IMG/VR virus record: IMGVR_UViG_3300042146_000023
Location: 1 to 31,481 of that record
DNA length: 31,481 nucleotides
DNA from: a virus
Reading direction: 5' to 3' (one strand)
Part shown: positions 7,717 to 14,239 of the stretch, piece after piece
How the letters are laid out: every line of letters starts with the position of its first letter
How positions within the stretch are numbered: the first letter of the stretch is position 1
The notes under the pieces: generated by a model
The model's input: the letters and a program-made list of their open reading frames with translations, nothing else
Databases searched by the model: none
Told to the model about the DNA's origin: nothing
Position numbers and translations under genes: made by a program

Positions 7717-8197
7717 CGAGCTTGTTCCCTAGCTCTAGTTCGGCCTGCTTGTAGTCTGCGGGGGAGTAGTTGACGTGCGTTACGGTGCCTGAGTTGCTGA
7801 CCTCTGACTTCTCAACCAGCCCAATATCCCGAGCAATCAGCGTAGGATTCATGAGCCCAGCAACAGCATTCTCGAACTTGTACTGCTTCATGCGGTCTTC
7901 GATCTCATCGCAGACAAGATCGAACTCTTCGGAGATACGGTAGTTCTGCCAGGTGTGGCGATGTATGCCTAGGTGCAGGCATAGGCCGACGATGGTGACG
8001 GCGCGAGGTTTACTAATGTGCGCGGTCATGATCTGCCCGGCCGAGCAAAAGTGCTTCTCTTCTTGCAGCGGGTTCGCGTGCGACCAAGCCAGATATTCTA
8101 AGCAAGCCTCACGCAAATCATCAGGCGTCTCAAACATTCTTGAGCGCCCGACAGTAGAGGTCTTATCCCCTGTGTGAACGATTGGTCTATTAGCCAT
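7703..8197 (-). CDS. terS: Terminase small subunit (P22 gp3-like)
   Basis: The 164-residue product matches the P22 gp3 type of DNA-packaging protein in layout: FETPDDLREACLEYLAWSHANPL (residues 23-45), RAVTIVGLCLHLGIHRHTWQNYR (65-87), and KFENAVAGLMNPTLIARDIGLVEKSEV (106-132). The family forms a ring that recognises the packaging site and hands DNA to the large subunit, usually in headful packaging. GGAGGCTTT lies before the ATG. It overlaps the large subunit gene and follows the holin gene by 30 bases. Confidence 0.9.
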   Translation of the reverse strand: MANRPIVHTGDKTSTVGRSRMFETPDDLREACLEYLAWSHANPLQEEKHFCSAGQIMTAHISKPRAVTIVGLCLHLGIHRHTWQNYRISEEFDLVCDEIEDRMKQYKFENAVAGLMNPTLIARDIGLVEKSEVSNSGTVTHVNYSPADYKQAELELGNKLDDLD

Positions 8198-8227
8198 TAA
8201 AAAGCCTCCATTGTGAAGGCCAGTATA

Positions 8228-8557
8228 TCACTCGGTCTTCTTATCCAGCAGCCTACCCATGTACTCGCGGAACTTAATCACGCCAATGAAACCGACGAAT
8301 GTGCCGATGAATACTCCTGAGTTTTCTGGCAGACCGAAGTAAGCGCTGACCATCGACAGGCCAGTAGCCAGGCACGCACACAACGCACCTTCAAGACCTA
8401 CACGCTGCCAGCTAGTCTCGGACTTGTCATAGTAAACCCGCAAAACCGCAGTGATGATAGCCGCCCCAAATGCTTGGAGTGGCCCCGGAAGGTTGGATAG
8501 CAGCGTAAACAATCCGTTGGGGGAGTCTGGCATTTTATTTGGCTTCATAGTGGTCAT
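8228..8557 (-). CDS. Holin (lambda-like phage_holin_3 family)
   Basis: The product has the pattern of the PF05106 holin family: a short polar N-terminus (MPDSPNGLFTLLSNLPGP), a first membrane segment around LQAFGAAIITAVLRVYYD, an LEGALCACLATGLSMVSAYFGL segment, a third hydrophobic segment VFIGTFVGFIGVIKF and a charged tail (GRLLDKKTE). It would form the inner-membrane hole that releases the lysozyme. The start is uncertain: none of the candidates (GTG 8623, ATG 8578, 8557, 8548, 8533) has a good ribosome site; I chose MTTMKPNKMPDS at 8557 because family members are about 100 residues. It is next to the terminases and more than 17 kb from the lysozyme cassette, which is unusual. Confidence 0.8.
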   Translation of the reverse strand: MTTMKPNKMPDSPNGLFTLLSNLPGPLQAFGAAIITAVLRVYYDKSETSWQRVGLEGALCACLATGLSMVSAYFGLPENSGVFIGTFVGFIGVIKFREYMGRLLDKKTE

Positions 8558-8635
8558 AGGGTTAGGAATGTACAACATTGGAGTAATGATATCAGTTTCA
8601 GTTCGGCGGCTTTGTGATATCACTTTTTGGCTGGC

Positions 8636-8667
8636 AATAAAAAGCCCAGCTTCTTTAAGGCTGGGCT
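8636..8667 (-). terminator. Intrinsic terminator upstream of the holin gene
   Basis: On the minus strand AGCCCAGC (8667-8660) pairs with GCTGGGCT (8650-8643) around a nine-base loop and is followed by TTTTTATT. It ends minus-strand transcripts arriving from 8.7 kb, so the holin and terminase genes should have a promoter of their own nearby, which I could not identify. Confidence 0.8.
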
Positions 8668-8833
8668 AGTACTGCATTTCGACCGGGTATCATCTCCCAA
8701 TCCGTGTTTCAGTGCTTCAAGAGCTACTTCACCTGCGTCTCACCTTACGCCGAGCACTACTGCATGCCATCATGCATAAAACTGCACATATTCTGGCAGT
8801 TTTGCGTAAAAACTGCCATTTAATGCACATCGC
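8668..8833 (-). other. ORF-free segment between two minus-strand terminators, possible small RNA
   Basis: These 166 bases lie between terminators at 8834-8871 and 8636-8667 and hold no ORF longer than about 20 codons on either strand. They contain a perfect ten-pair hairpin with a five-base loop, TGGCAGTTTT (8794-8803) and AAAACTGCCA (8809-8818), and a six-pair palindrome TGCATG/CATGCA at 8761-8776. A transcript started here would end at the downstream terminator. No promoter is clear and I do not recognise an RNA family; a tRNA fold was tried and rejected. Confidence 0.35.
8794..8818. repeat. Perfect ten-base-pair inverted repeat
   Basis: TGGCAGTTTT and its complement flank the loop GCGTA. 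There is no adjacent T-tract in either direction beyond the arms, so it could be an RNA structure or a protein site rather than a terminator. Confidence 0.6.
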
Positions 8834-8871
8834 AGGCAAAAAGAAGCCCATCGGACGGTTCACGATGGGCT
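8834..8871 (-). terminator. Intrinsic terminator of the 8.9-10.4 kb operon
   Basis: On the minus strand AGCCCATC (8871-8864) pairs perfectly with GATGGGCT (8852-8845) around an 11-base loop and is followed by TTCTTTTTG. It stands 45 bases after the stop of the last operon gene. Confidence 0.85.
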
Positions 8872-8882
8872 AAAGGTGTAAC

Positions 8883-8906
8883 AGCGATGGGAGGTGGATC
8901 ATCGCT
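8883..8906 (-). other. Hairpin with a CCACCTCC loop just before the operon terminator
   Basis: On the minus strand AGCGATG (8906-8900) pairs perfectly with CATCGCT (8889-8883). The ten-base loop reads ATCCACCTCC, which is complementary to a ribosome-binding site. It lies between the last stop codon (8916) and the terminator, so the operon mRNA ends in two successive hairpins. Confidence 0.5.
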
Positions 8907-8915
8907 TGGGATAGA

Positions 8916-9140
8916 TTATGCCATAGCCTTGTACTTAGGTGCGCATTTAATTCGATGCGACAGATCAATCTCCATATTTGCGCGATCAGACAGCCAGTAT
9001 TTCAGGCTAAGACGCAGCATCGATCCTTTCTGCTCGGTCATTGCCTTGTCGCGGAATCGCTCATAAGCAGAGAAACCGATCTCGCTCAAGGTCATCATGG
9101 CTTCGGCGTTGATTTGGTCGATGTCGTGTACGGTTGTCAT
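8916..9140 (-). CDS. Small phage protein, unknown function
   Basis: The 74-residue product (MTTVHDIDQINAEAMMTLSEIGFSAYERF...) is mostly helical in appearance, with a basic C-terminal part (LSHRIKCAPKYKAMA). It has no membrane segment or recognised motif. GGAG and a short spacer precede the ATG. It is the last gene of the seven-gene operon and its start overlaps the stop of the gene before it. Confidence 0.72.
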   Translation of the reverse strand: MTTVHDIDQINAEAMMTLSEIGFSAYERFRDKAMTEQKGSMLRLSLKYWLSDRANMEIDLSHRIKCAPKYKAMA

Positions 9141-9430
9141 TAGTGCTGCTCCTTTAGATTCATTCCTATGGACCCCAGCTTTTCGCCAGTCGCCTTATCG
9201 TAAAGCTGGATTTCACCATGACTGCCATCGTCGTCGATCCACGTCATCGGCCATTGCATATTCATCATCTCGTCTCGCCACAAGTCACCCATCATAACTT
9301 TCATTTCAGCAACGATCATCTTTGACTTTGCGAGCCCTTCACCAATCTCCTGAAGGCAAATCTCGATCTTATCTGCCGGAATCTTATCGAATACATCTTG
9401 AAGCGTTGTCAGTTCGTAACGATCACTCAC
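9140..9430 (-). CDS. Small phage protein, unknown function
   Basis: The 96-residue product (MSDRYELTTLQDVFDKIPAD...) has a helical first half and a methionine/tryptophan-rich middle (MMGDLWRDEMMNMQWPMTW, residues 46-64) followed by a probable beta-hairpin (EIQLYDKATGEKLGSIGM). The arrangement suggests a small soluble domain but matches nothing I can name. It overlaps both neighbours by a few bases. Confidence 0.72.
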   Translation of the reverse strand: MSDRYELTTLQDVFDKIPADKIEICLQEIGEGLAKSKMIVAEMKVMMGDLWRDEMMNMQWPMTWIDDDGSHGEIQLYDKATGEKLGSIGMNLKEQH

Positions 9431-9621
9431 TTCTTAGCCCTCCACCAATACCAAGCATCCATTGTGTATCTGTAGGGCCAGCATACGGACCAGGATGCCC
9501 ATGCGCAGATCCATTCCCAGTATGGCGCGCCGACTGGTAGCGAGCTGATCTTATAGTGGAATACAAGCGGCCAGTACGAAAAGAACCCGACTGCCAGGTA
9601 GATTGCGATTAGGGTTGTCAT
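9427..9621 (-). CDS. Small tryptophan-rich membrane protein
   Basis: The 64-residue product has a hydrophobic N-terminus (TTLIAIYLAVGFFSYWPLVF) that should span the membrane, then an unusually tryptophan-rich tail (YWEWICAWASWSVCWPYRYTMDAWYWWRAKK) with nine tryptophans. Such a tail could lie in the membrane interface. Function not recognised. ATGA-type overlaps with both neighbours support it as a real gene. Confidence 0.68.
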   Translation of the reverse strand: MTTLIAIYLAVGFFSYWPLVFHYKISSLPVGAPYWEWICAWASWSVCWPYRYTMDAWYWWRAKK

Positions 9622-9812
9622 AGCGTGTACTCGCCAATAGTGTCTTGCCCTAGCTTAAGCGTAATCGTGTTTCGTCCTTTCTTGAGGTTCTCGGTGTTGT
9701 TAACCCATCCGTCATTCTCGTTTTCGGTTGAAATCTGGATCTCAAGGTTATTACGGATGAACTCGCGAATGTAATAGTTGAGTTCATCTACGTTTTCAAT
9801 ATCTAAGCTCAT
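9618..9812 (-). CDS. Small acidic phage protein, unknown function
   Basis: The 64-residue product (MSLDIENVDELNYYIREFIRNN...) is acidic in the first half and polar later (TENENDGWVNNTENLKKGRN). It is soluble with no cysteine. No family recognised. The start overlaps the stop of the upstream gene by four bases. Confidence 0.68.
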   Translation of the reverse strand: MSLDIENVDELNYYIREFIRNNLEIQISTENENDGWVNNTENLKKGRNTITLKLGQDTIGEYTL

Positions 9813-10027
9813 GCCTTAACTCCCAATGATCTTTCAACAGCCATCGACTGCAACCACTCCAGCTCATGCCCCTCAATCAGCGTCGTATGCTTGAGGATCT
9901 TCTGCGTTGACGTGATAGCCGTATTGCTTCCTACAAGCGCATACTCTCCGGATTCGTAGACTAGGAATTGGCCGGGTTTGAATGCGGATGGTGCGCCTTT
10001 TGTCCAGCGTGGGATAACGTTGATCAT
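9809..10027 (-). CDS. Small phage protein, unknown function
   Basis: I chose the ATG at 10027 (MINVIPRWTKGAPSAFKPGQ) because it forms an ATGA overlap with the gene upstream and has GGTGG before it; a longer reading from 10075 would overlap more. The 72-residue product has a FKPGQFLVYESGEYALVGS segment that suggests a small beta-barrel, then a helical tail. No function recognised. Confidence 0.7.
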   Translation of the reverse strand: MINVIPRWTKGAPSAFKPGQFLVYESGEYALVGSNTAITSTQKILKHTTLIEGHELEWLQSMAVERSLGVKA

Positions 10028-10233
10028 TGAGAAACCACCACCAAGCAAAAGAAAAGGATCGCAGACATAGACCATCCGGCAATGCTGGACGCCCTAAGAT
10101 ATTCAGCCCTGAAGTAATGACTGATTAGCTTGCTCGTGGCGTCATAGTATCTATCTGCGTACTGATTGGCGATTTCGGGCCATTCGGCATCCCAGTCGAT
10201 CTCTGTCTCTTGCTCCCACGGATACTTTTTCAT
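10024..10233 (-). CDS. Small membrane protein, C-terminal anchor
   Basis: The 69-residue product begins with an acidic, tryptophan-containing segment (KKYPWEQETEIDWDAEWPEI) and ends with one membrane segment (SIAGWSMSAILFFCLVVVSQ, residues 50-69) that runs to the last residue, so it is a tail-anchored type. It is coupled by ATGA to the two-helix membrane gene before it, and the pair may act together. Function not recognised. Confidence 0.68.
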   Translation of the reverse strand: MKKYPWEQETEIDWDAEWPEIANQYADRYYDATSKLISHYFRAEYLRASSIAGWSMSAILFFCLVVVSQ

Positions 10234-10397
10234 AACGTCCCACCCATAAATTGATAAAACCCGAAAGCAAACGCTGCCATTACGAACGTTGCAGTGAGCC
10301 AGATGATTGTCGTGATCCTGACGCCTATAAGCAATGAGCTAAAGACGAACAGTGCCGCCATTACTACGACTATCAAGAGTATGCCTAGATAAAACAT
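10230..10397 (-). CDS. Two-helix membrane protein, 55 aa
   Basis: Reading from the ATG at 10397 gives 55 residues with two membrane segments: FYLGILLIVVVMAALFVFSSLLIG and ITTIIWLTATFVMAAFAFGFY. A strong AAGGAGG lies seven bases before the ATG, and the stop overlaps the next start as ATGA, so this gene is well supported despite its size. It is the first gene of the seven-gene operon, just after the promoter at 10427-10455. Holin-like or anti-host roles are possible but nothing in the sequence decides this. Confidence 0.72.
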   Translation of the reverse strand: MFYLGILLIVVVMAALFVFSSLLIGVRITTIIWLTATFVMAAFAFGFYQFMGGTL

Positions 10398-10426
10398 GGT
10401 GCGACCTCCTTTATGTGTATTTGTGA

Positions 10427-10455
10427 AGGTTAGACCGCGTGGTTAGCGCGGTCAA
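10427..10455 (-). promoter_or_regulatory. Minus-strand promoter with embedded operator
   Basis: TTGACC (10455-10450) and TAACCT (10432-10427) are separated by 17 bases on the minus strand, 30 bases before the first operon gene. A perfect inverted repeat, GACCGCG (10433-10439) and CGCGGTC (10447-10453), fills the spacer and part of the -35, so a repressor bound here would block polymerase. With no T-tract it is not a good terminator for the gene ending at 10462. Confidence 0.55.
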
Positions 10456-10461
10456 GCATTA

Positions 10462-11946
10462 TCAGCGAAAGAATTTGCCTGATACACAATGCAAAAGCGC
10501 CCTTTTCCCGTTTGCGTACACAATACAATGCGTATGGTGCCAGGATGACGGCGAATCCTCGTTGTAGCCCATCTTGAGCTTGCTGGTTGTGCCGACGCAA
10601 TAAGCGCCGTCGATTATCGCCGGAGAGTGGCTGTGACCGGTTACTGTGCGGGCGCCGATATTGCTGAAGCCTTTCGTGCTTCCTCGCGCACCGTTTGGCC
10701 CTCGATGCCCATGGAAGCCTAGCTCAATACCATGACGCGAGAACGATTCCCCTGGACGTAACCAGTGGATAGCCTCTGGAGTCGATGCCAGCTTATCAAC
10801 CCAGTACTTGAATGGGTCCAGATACGAGCCTTCATGGATTGCACGCAGCATTGCGGCCTTGGTCTCGTGATAGACAAGCGCATTCTCTAGGTCTAGCGCG
10901 TTCTCGTACTTCGAAAGGTACTGCGTGAAGTGTTCGTTATGGTTCGATCCAACCATGACTATCTCTGGCGCCCACATCGAGATGCGGTCAAGGATCTTAG
11001 CTGTTACCTTCAGCTCAGACAAAATGCTGTTCTGTTTGGTGATGTGAAGCTTGAATCGCTCGAAGTAGCCCGAGTGGTGCGAGGCGGATGAGAAGTCAAG
11101 CGCATCATGCAGGCATACCGACTTAGGGTTGATAGCCACTGCAAGGCGCTCAGTGGCGTCCAGAGCCTTACTGTCTACCTGTCTAGCGTGTAGGTCTCCA
11201 AGGATCAGCACAGACGCATCAGGGGCAGCCTCAACACCATGCCGCGAGTACTTGGTAGTCAGGTCGATGAATGATCCGTCTTTCTCGCCCAATACGTGGC
11301 GAAGGTGCGTGCCTTTCTTGTCTACCTCGACAATCACCGCGCCTAGTGTGTGGTGGAATTCGCCCTTCTTGCCGGCATTGGTGTCTGAGTACTGTGGAAC
11401 AGTGCAAGCGCCAGTGGTCATCACGAGCTTAGCGTCATCGCCAACCATCGTCGGCACAGACTGAAGTGCAACCTTTGTGTGAGCAAGGATTGCTGAGTCG
11501 GTTCCAGATACGGTCAGCCAGCCTTGCAGCGGGTTAATTGCCGTCGGCTGTACCTTGATGTCAGCCAGCAGAACAACGTCTCGGCACAGCTTGGTGCGCT
11601 GATTGACGATATGCGGAGTAAGTCGAGCATCCCACCAGTCATCAGGCGTCTCTTCCTTGCGCGTAGGGTTGCGGTAACGCATCGGCAGAACGATCAGTTT
11701 TGCGTTGTTAGCCTGGCAGTAGTTGTGCAGCGATGCCAGAAAGCCGTTATGAGCCTTTGTAGCGTTGACCGCTGACGTAATGACGTAGGTATCTGCCTGA
11801 TCTTGATTGGCAGCCTCCTGTACTGGCTCGCTAGCAATTCGCGACTTCCATCTACGCACAGTCCGCTCATTGATCCCGAGATGATCCGCCGTCTGCTGAT
11901 TCGTGTAGCCCTGACTCATGCACCACTGAAGCTCTTGCATTTTCAT
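10462..11946 (-). CDS. HTH and calcineurin-like metallophosphoesterase fusion protein
   Basis: The 494-residue product opens with a helix-turn-helix of transposase or sigma-region-4 type (residues 3-35: QGYTNQQTADHLGINERTVR). A middle region of about 200 residues is unassigned. The C-terminal half carries the metallophosphoesterase set: GDLHARQVD at 250-258, HDALDF at 280-285, SNHNEH at 334-339, FHGHRG at 411-416 and GHSH at 437-440. These ligands bind two metals and hydrolyse phosphoester bonds in nucleotides or nucleic acids. Related phage proteins are sometimes annotated as DNA-transfer or exonuclease-like proteins. The HTH suggests DNA targeting. It stands alone, after a terminator at 11979-12005 and before a separate promoter, so it is probably expressed by itself. 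Confidence 0.82.
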   Translation of the reverse strand: MKMQELQWCMSQGYTNQQTADHLGINERTVRRWKSRIASEPVQEAANQDQADTYVITSAVNATKAHNGFLASLHNYCQANNAKLIVLPMRYRNPTRKEETPDDWWDARLTPHIVNQRTKLCRDVVLLADIKVQPTAINPLQGWLTVSGTDSAILAHTKVALQSVPTMVGDDAKLVMTTGACTVPQYSDTNAGKKGEFHHTLGAVIVEVDKKGTHLRHVLGEKDGSFIDLTTKYSRHGVEAAPDASVLILGDLHARQVDSKALDATERLAVAINPKSVCLHDALDFSSASHHSGYFERFKLHITKQNSILSELKVTAKILDRISMWAPEIVMVGSNHNEHFTQYLSKYENALDLENALVYHETKAAMLRAIHEGSYLDPFKYWVDKLASTPEAIHWLRPGESFSRHGIELGFHGHRGPNGARGSTKGFSNIGARTVTGHSHSPAIIDGAYCVGTTSKLKMGYNEDSPSSWHHTHCIVYANGKRALLHCVSGKFFR

Positions 11947-11978
11947 CCCTCAACCGATCTTGTGTAAATCCATTATGC

Positions 11979-12005
11979 AATAAAAAGGCCCTGAATCCGG
12001 GCCTT
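11979..12005 (-). terminator. Intrinsic terminator downstream of the accessory operon
   Basis: On the minus strand AAGGCCC (12005-11999) pairs with GGGCCTT (11991-11985) around a seven-base loop and is followed by TTTATT. It stops transcripts from the 12-21 kb region before the metallophosphoesterase gene. Confidence 0.85.
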
Positions 12006-12038
12006 GATTGAATTTTTAGCGCTGCTCGTTGTATTCGG

Positions 12039-12551
12039 TCATTGGGCATCACCAAGTTTTCTGAGTTCGTTGCGGCTTAAGCACCATTCATCACCAACAT
12101 CATCAATCACCTTGAACGGAGCGCAGTCATTGCCCGATCCGATTCGAGTGACAACATATACTCGGCCTTCAGTCATATCCTGCTGACCTACCAAGCAAAC
12201 AACCTTGTCACCAACCTGAATATGTGAAGGCTCTTCGTCCTTGTAGCCGATGTGCGCGTCTTGCTCTGCCTGCCCACACTGCTCACTAGCTGCCTCAGCG
12301 TACAGCGACGCATAAGCCACGAAGTCAAGCGCGGAGTCATGATGGTATTGCTCGGGATTTTGAGACTGCCTGACGAGCTTGAGGAGGCCTAGGAACATCC
12401 AGCCATCGCTTTCCTCCAGCATGCTGCCGGTGATGCAGTTGAACGCGCTAACCGTAGCAGCCATAGACCGTTCGCCAGTCGGCTTATCGTACTGCTTGCC
12501 GCGCTCAGCCTGAACGTCGATTGCTGCCTGTAGGAATTCGGTGGATTTCAT
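12039..12551 (-). CDS. DUF6378-like phage protein
   Basis: I chose the ATG at 12551 (MKSTEFLQAAIDVQAERGKQ, 170 residues) because it overlaps the stop of the gene before it as ATGA. Residues 10-90 follow a pattern I know from DUF6378: ERGKQYDKPTGERSMAATVSAFN, then a W-F-LLKLVRQ stretch and HHDSALDFVAYASLYAEA. The tail, QVGDKVVCLVGQQDMTEGRVYVV, looks like a small SH3-type barrel. The fold of the first part resembles small all-alpha nucleotide pyrophosphohydrolases, but I cannot see a clear metal-binding EExxE motif, so no enzyme role is assigned. Confidence 0.7.
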   Translation of the reverse strand: MKSTEFLQAAIDVQAERGKQYDKPTGERSMAATVSAFNCITGSMLEESDGWMFLGLLKLVRQSQNPEQYHHDSALDFVAYASLYAEAASEQCGQAEQDAHIGYKDEEPSHIQVGDKVVCLVGQQDMTEGRVYVVTRIGSGNDCAPFKVIDDVGDEWCLSRNELRKLGDAQ

Positions 12552-12703
12552 AGTGCGCCCCAGTGAATAAGTGCTGTTTCGGCAGCCAGATACCATGCCC
12601 AAAACGGAATAAAGAAAGCGAACAAGGTAGACCAGAAACCTTTAGCGATGACAACGCCGAATACCCACACAATCAGCAGCAACAGTTTAACTAGCGCCCT
12701 CAT
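12548..12703 (-). CDS. Small two-helix membrane protein, 51 aa
   Basis: From the ATG at 12703 the frame gives MRALVKLLLLIVWVFGVVIA followed by KGFWSTLFAFFIPFWAWYLA and a short tail. Both halves are hydrophobic enough to span the membrane. GGAGGATAGGG lies just before the start, and ATGA overlaps join it to both the upstream HTH gene and the downstream DUF6378-like gene. Function not recognised. Confidence 0.7.
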   Translation of the reverse strand: MRALVKLLLLIVWVFGVVIAKGFWSTLFAFFIPFWAWYLAAETALIHWGAL

Positions 12704-12888
12704 TCCCTATCCTCCAGCTCATCAACGTCGATATGAGCTTCTAAATACGCGATCTCTTGCAATTTGCGCTGCTCCCTAACACCTAGATTCCCATCCTCCA
12801 ATCGACTCTGGCTAATCCCTGTGCGGCTGGCAATAAGGCTAATATTCCAGCCGCGATTCTTCATTTCCTTGATGATTCGGTCATGCAT
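12700..12888 (-). CDS. Small HTH protein
   Basis: The 62-residue product contains a helix-turn-helix-like segment at residues 10-32 (MKNRGWNISLIASRTGISQS begins at 9), followed by REQRKLQEIAYLEAHIDVDEL. It resembles small Cro/XRE-type proteins found in phage accessory regions and could bind DNA. It overlaps the upstream gene by eight bases and the downstream membrane gene by four. Confidence 0.68.
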   Translation of the reverse strand: MHDRIIKEMKNRGWNISLIASRTGISQSRLEDGNLGVREQRKLQEIAYLEAHIDVDELEDRE

Positions 12889-13135
12889 GCAGTTCTTCCT
12901 TATGGGTTACGTCGAGCGGGTCACACTGTGGTTTGATCGGCAAGAGATGAGTCTTCAAGCAAAGAGCCTGATCTACCGTTCCGCCGTGCTGATCCGTGAT
13001 TGAGTCGCCTTTAACCAGTGCTTGGTTGTCTGGCTCAATGGATATTACCTCAACCATCTTGCCTATATTGATCTGAGTGCCAGCGTAACGAGAGCCAACG
13101 ATCAACGCCAACATCCCAGGCTGCAACTCGCTCAT
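12881..13135 (-). CDS. Small beta-rich phage protein, unknown function
   Basis: The ATG at 13135 (MSELQPGMLALIVGSRYAGT) makes an ATGA overlap with the upstream stop and is preferred over a codon six bases earlier. The 84-residue product begins with a PGMLALIVGS...NIGKMVEVI pattern typical of a small SH3/KOW-like barrel found in many phage accessory proteins, then has ALCLKTHLLPIKP. No catalytic residues are seen. Its binding partner is unknown. Confidence 0.7.
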   Translation of the reverse strand: MSELQPGMLALIVGSRYAGTQINIGKMVEVISIEPDNQALVKGDSITDQHGGTVDQALCLKTHLLPIKPQCDPLDVTHKEELHA

Positions 13136-13362
13136 GCCCAAAGCCCCTGAGTGATCAGCGCGTCGTGCACATCAGCCAGATCCGTAGCAAACTCCAGCTT
13201 CGTACAAAACGCAGCACACGCATTCCAGTATTCGTGGCGCGCATTGGTCAGCGCTTCTTTTGCGATGTGTGTAGCGGTCGGATGCTCGATATCTGCCGAG
13301 ACGTATGCCATGTGCGCGGCTTCGAGTGCTATGCGTGCTTGGGTGACTGTAATTGTGCTCAT
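13132..13362 (-). CDS. Small alanine-rich phage protein, unknown function
   Basis: The 76-residue product (MSTITVTQARIALEAAHMAYVSA...) is alanine-rich and predicted helical throughout, with a C-terminal DLADVHDALITQGLWA. GGGAGATAGGG precedes the ATG. It is soluble and without motif. Linked to the next gene by ATGA. Confidence 0.68.
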   Translation of the reverse strand: MSTITVTQARIALEAAHMAYVSADIEHPTATHIAKEALTNARHEYWNACAAFCTKLEFATDLADVHDALITQGLWA

Positions 13363-13366
13363 TTCC

Positions 13367-13591
13367 CTATCTCCCTATCTGCGCCCAAATAGCGCGTTCG
13401 ATGTCACTTTGGAACTGTGCGGCGATTAAGTCAAGACCTTTTCGAGAAATTGTTTCGCCTATTTCGTCTTCACCGCTTGAGAGAGCCCACTCAAGCTCGC
13501 TGTAGCCGTTTACGTGATGCGTGGCTGGCTCTGTGTGTGAGTAGTGGATATCGGCCTCCAGAGTGAGCCCTAGGATGCTCAGCGTTGGCAT
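13367..13591 (-). CDS. Small phage protein, unknown function
   Basis: The 74-residue product (MPTLSILGLTLEADIHYSHT...) has histidines near residues 16-26 and an acidic middle (LEWALSSGEDEIGE). No family recognised. Its ribosome site, GGAG, is part of the dispersed palindrome at 13596-13610, and its ATG shares a base with the upstream stop (TAATG). This arrangement could tie its translation to that element. Confidence 0.65.
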   Translation of the reverse strand: MPTLSILGLTLEADIHYSHTEPATHHVNGYSELEWALSSGEDEIGETISRKGLDLIAAQFQSDIERAIWAQIGR

Positions 13592-13845
13592 TAAGGGTTC
13601 TCCGGAGAATCATTGTTCGAGCCTGAAGCCATTTCCTCATCGATCTCTTCACGGCTATCAAGGTATGGAGGTCCGCCAAGATCACAGTTAGCTAACACCC
13701 AATCAAGCCGCTCGGCATCCTTGCGCAGAGATTCGTTTTCGGCCTTTAGCTTGTCGTAATCGTCAGCGCTCACATAGGCGCCATCGACAATCTCATCCAT
13801 TCCTCCGCTGTAATCCGCTATGTCATAACGCTTAACATCACTCAT
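13591..13845 (-). CDS. Small acidic protein with coiled-coil, Ea22-like fragment
   Basis: The ATG at 13845 (MSDVKRYDIADYSGGMDEIV) follows GGAGGGG and is better than a TTG twelve bases earlier. The 84-residue product has a short coiled coil, YDKLKAENESLRKDAERLDWVL (about residues 35-56), like those of Ea22/ead phage accessory proteins, and an acidic tail. The last codons are made from the dispersed palindrome. It is the first gene after a strong promoter at 13885-13913. Confidence 0.7.
   Translation of the reverse strand: MSDVKRYDIADYSGGMDEIVDGAYVSADDYDKLKAENESLRKDAERLDWVLANCDLGGPPYLDSREEIDEEMASGSNNDSPENP
13596..13610. repeat. Dispersed palindrome copy 2
   Basis: A perfect 12-base core TTCTCCGGAGAA at 13598-13609 lies in the last codons of one minus-strand gene and supplies the GGAG ribosome site of the next. 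Confidence 0.75.
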
Positions 13846-13884
13846 ACACCCCTCCAATAACTAATTTTCACCTTAACGGCAGGC

Positions 13885-13913
13885 ATTGTGTAGACAGCTA
13901 GAAACCATGTCAA
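13885..13913 (-). promoter_or_regulatory. Strong minus-strand promoter
   Basis: TTGACA (13913-13908, a perfect -35) and CACAAT (13890-13885) are separated by 17 bases on the minus strand, in the 73-base gap before the gene starting at 13845. It is one of the few gaps in this dense region. Confidence 0.6.
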
Positions 13914-13918
13914 GGCGA

Positions 13919-14239
13919 TCATAGGGCGGCTCCGATTTGCGAGGCCAGCAGAAGGATTGCCGTTCGGTAGTCCTGTGATCGATTGTAGGTGTACTCCAAT
14001 ACGACCGGCTCAACTCCATCCCATCCATCTGCATGAACCTGCTCAAACCTGTCGAACGCATCCACGTTGATATTGAGCGAAACCATCAGTTCAAACGAAT
14101 CCGCCGAACTCGTCTCAGGCTCCCACCGCCTCAGAATGGCCCCATCCTTAGCCAGATAGTTAGCGCCGTCAGGATCAGTCCACAGGTCACACTCAATCGC
14201 TCTGGCTGCGTTTTTTAGGGTTGTGGTTGAGATGGTCAT
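13919..14239 (-). CDS. Phage protein of unknown function, 106 aa
   Basis: The product (MTISTTTLKNAARAIECDLWTD...) is acidic and soluble. It has aromatic positions spaced through DLWTDPDGANYLAKDGAILRRWEP and a second block FDRFEQVHADGWDGVEPVVLEYTYN. The C-terminus is a hydrophobic helix (YRTAILLLASQIGAAL) that looks amphipathic rather than spanning. No family recognised. Its start overlaps the zinc-ribbon gene stop as ATGA. Confidence 0.7.
   Translation of the reverse strand: MTISTTTLKNAARAIECDLWTDPDGANYLAKDGAILRRWEPETSSADSFELMVSLNINVDAFDRFEQVHADGWDGVEPVVLEYTYNRSQDYRTAILLLASQIGAAL

Noticed and set aside
8670-8760. tRNA-like stretch on the minus strand (GGTCGAAATGC with near-complementary ends)
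   Set aside because: The T-arm and anticodon arm do not fold; only six of seven acceptor pairs match.
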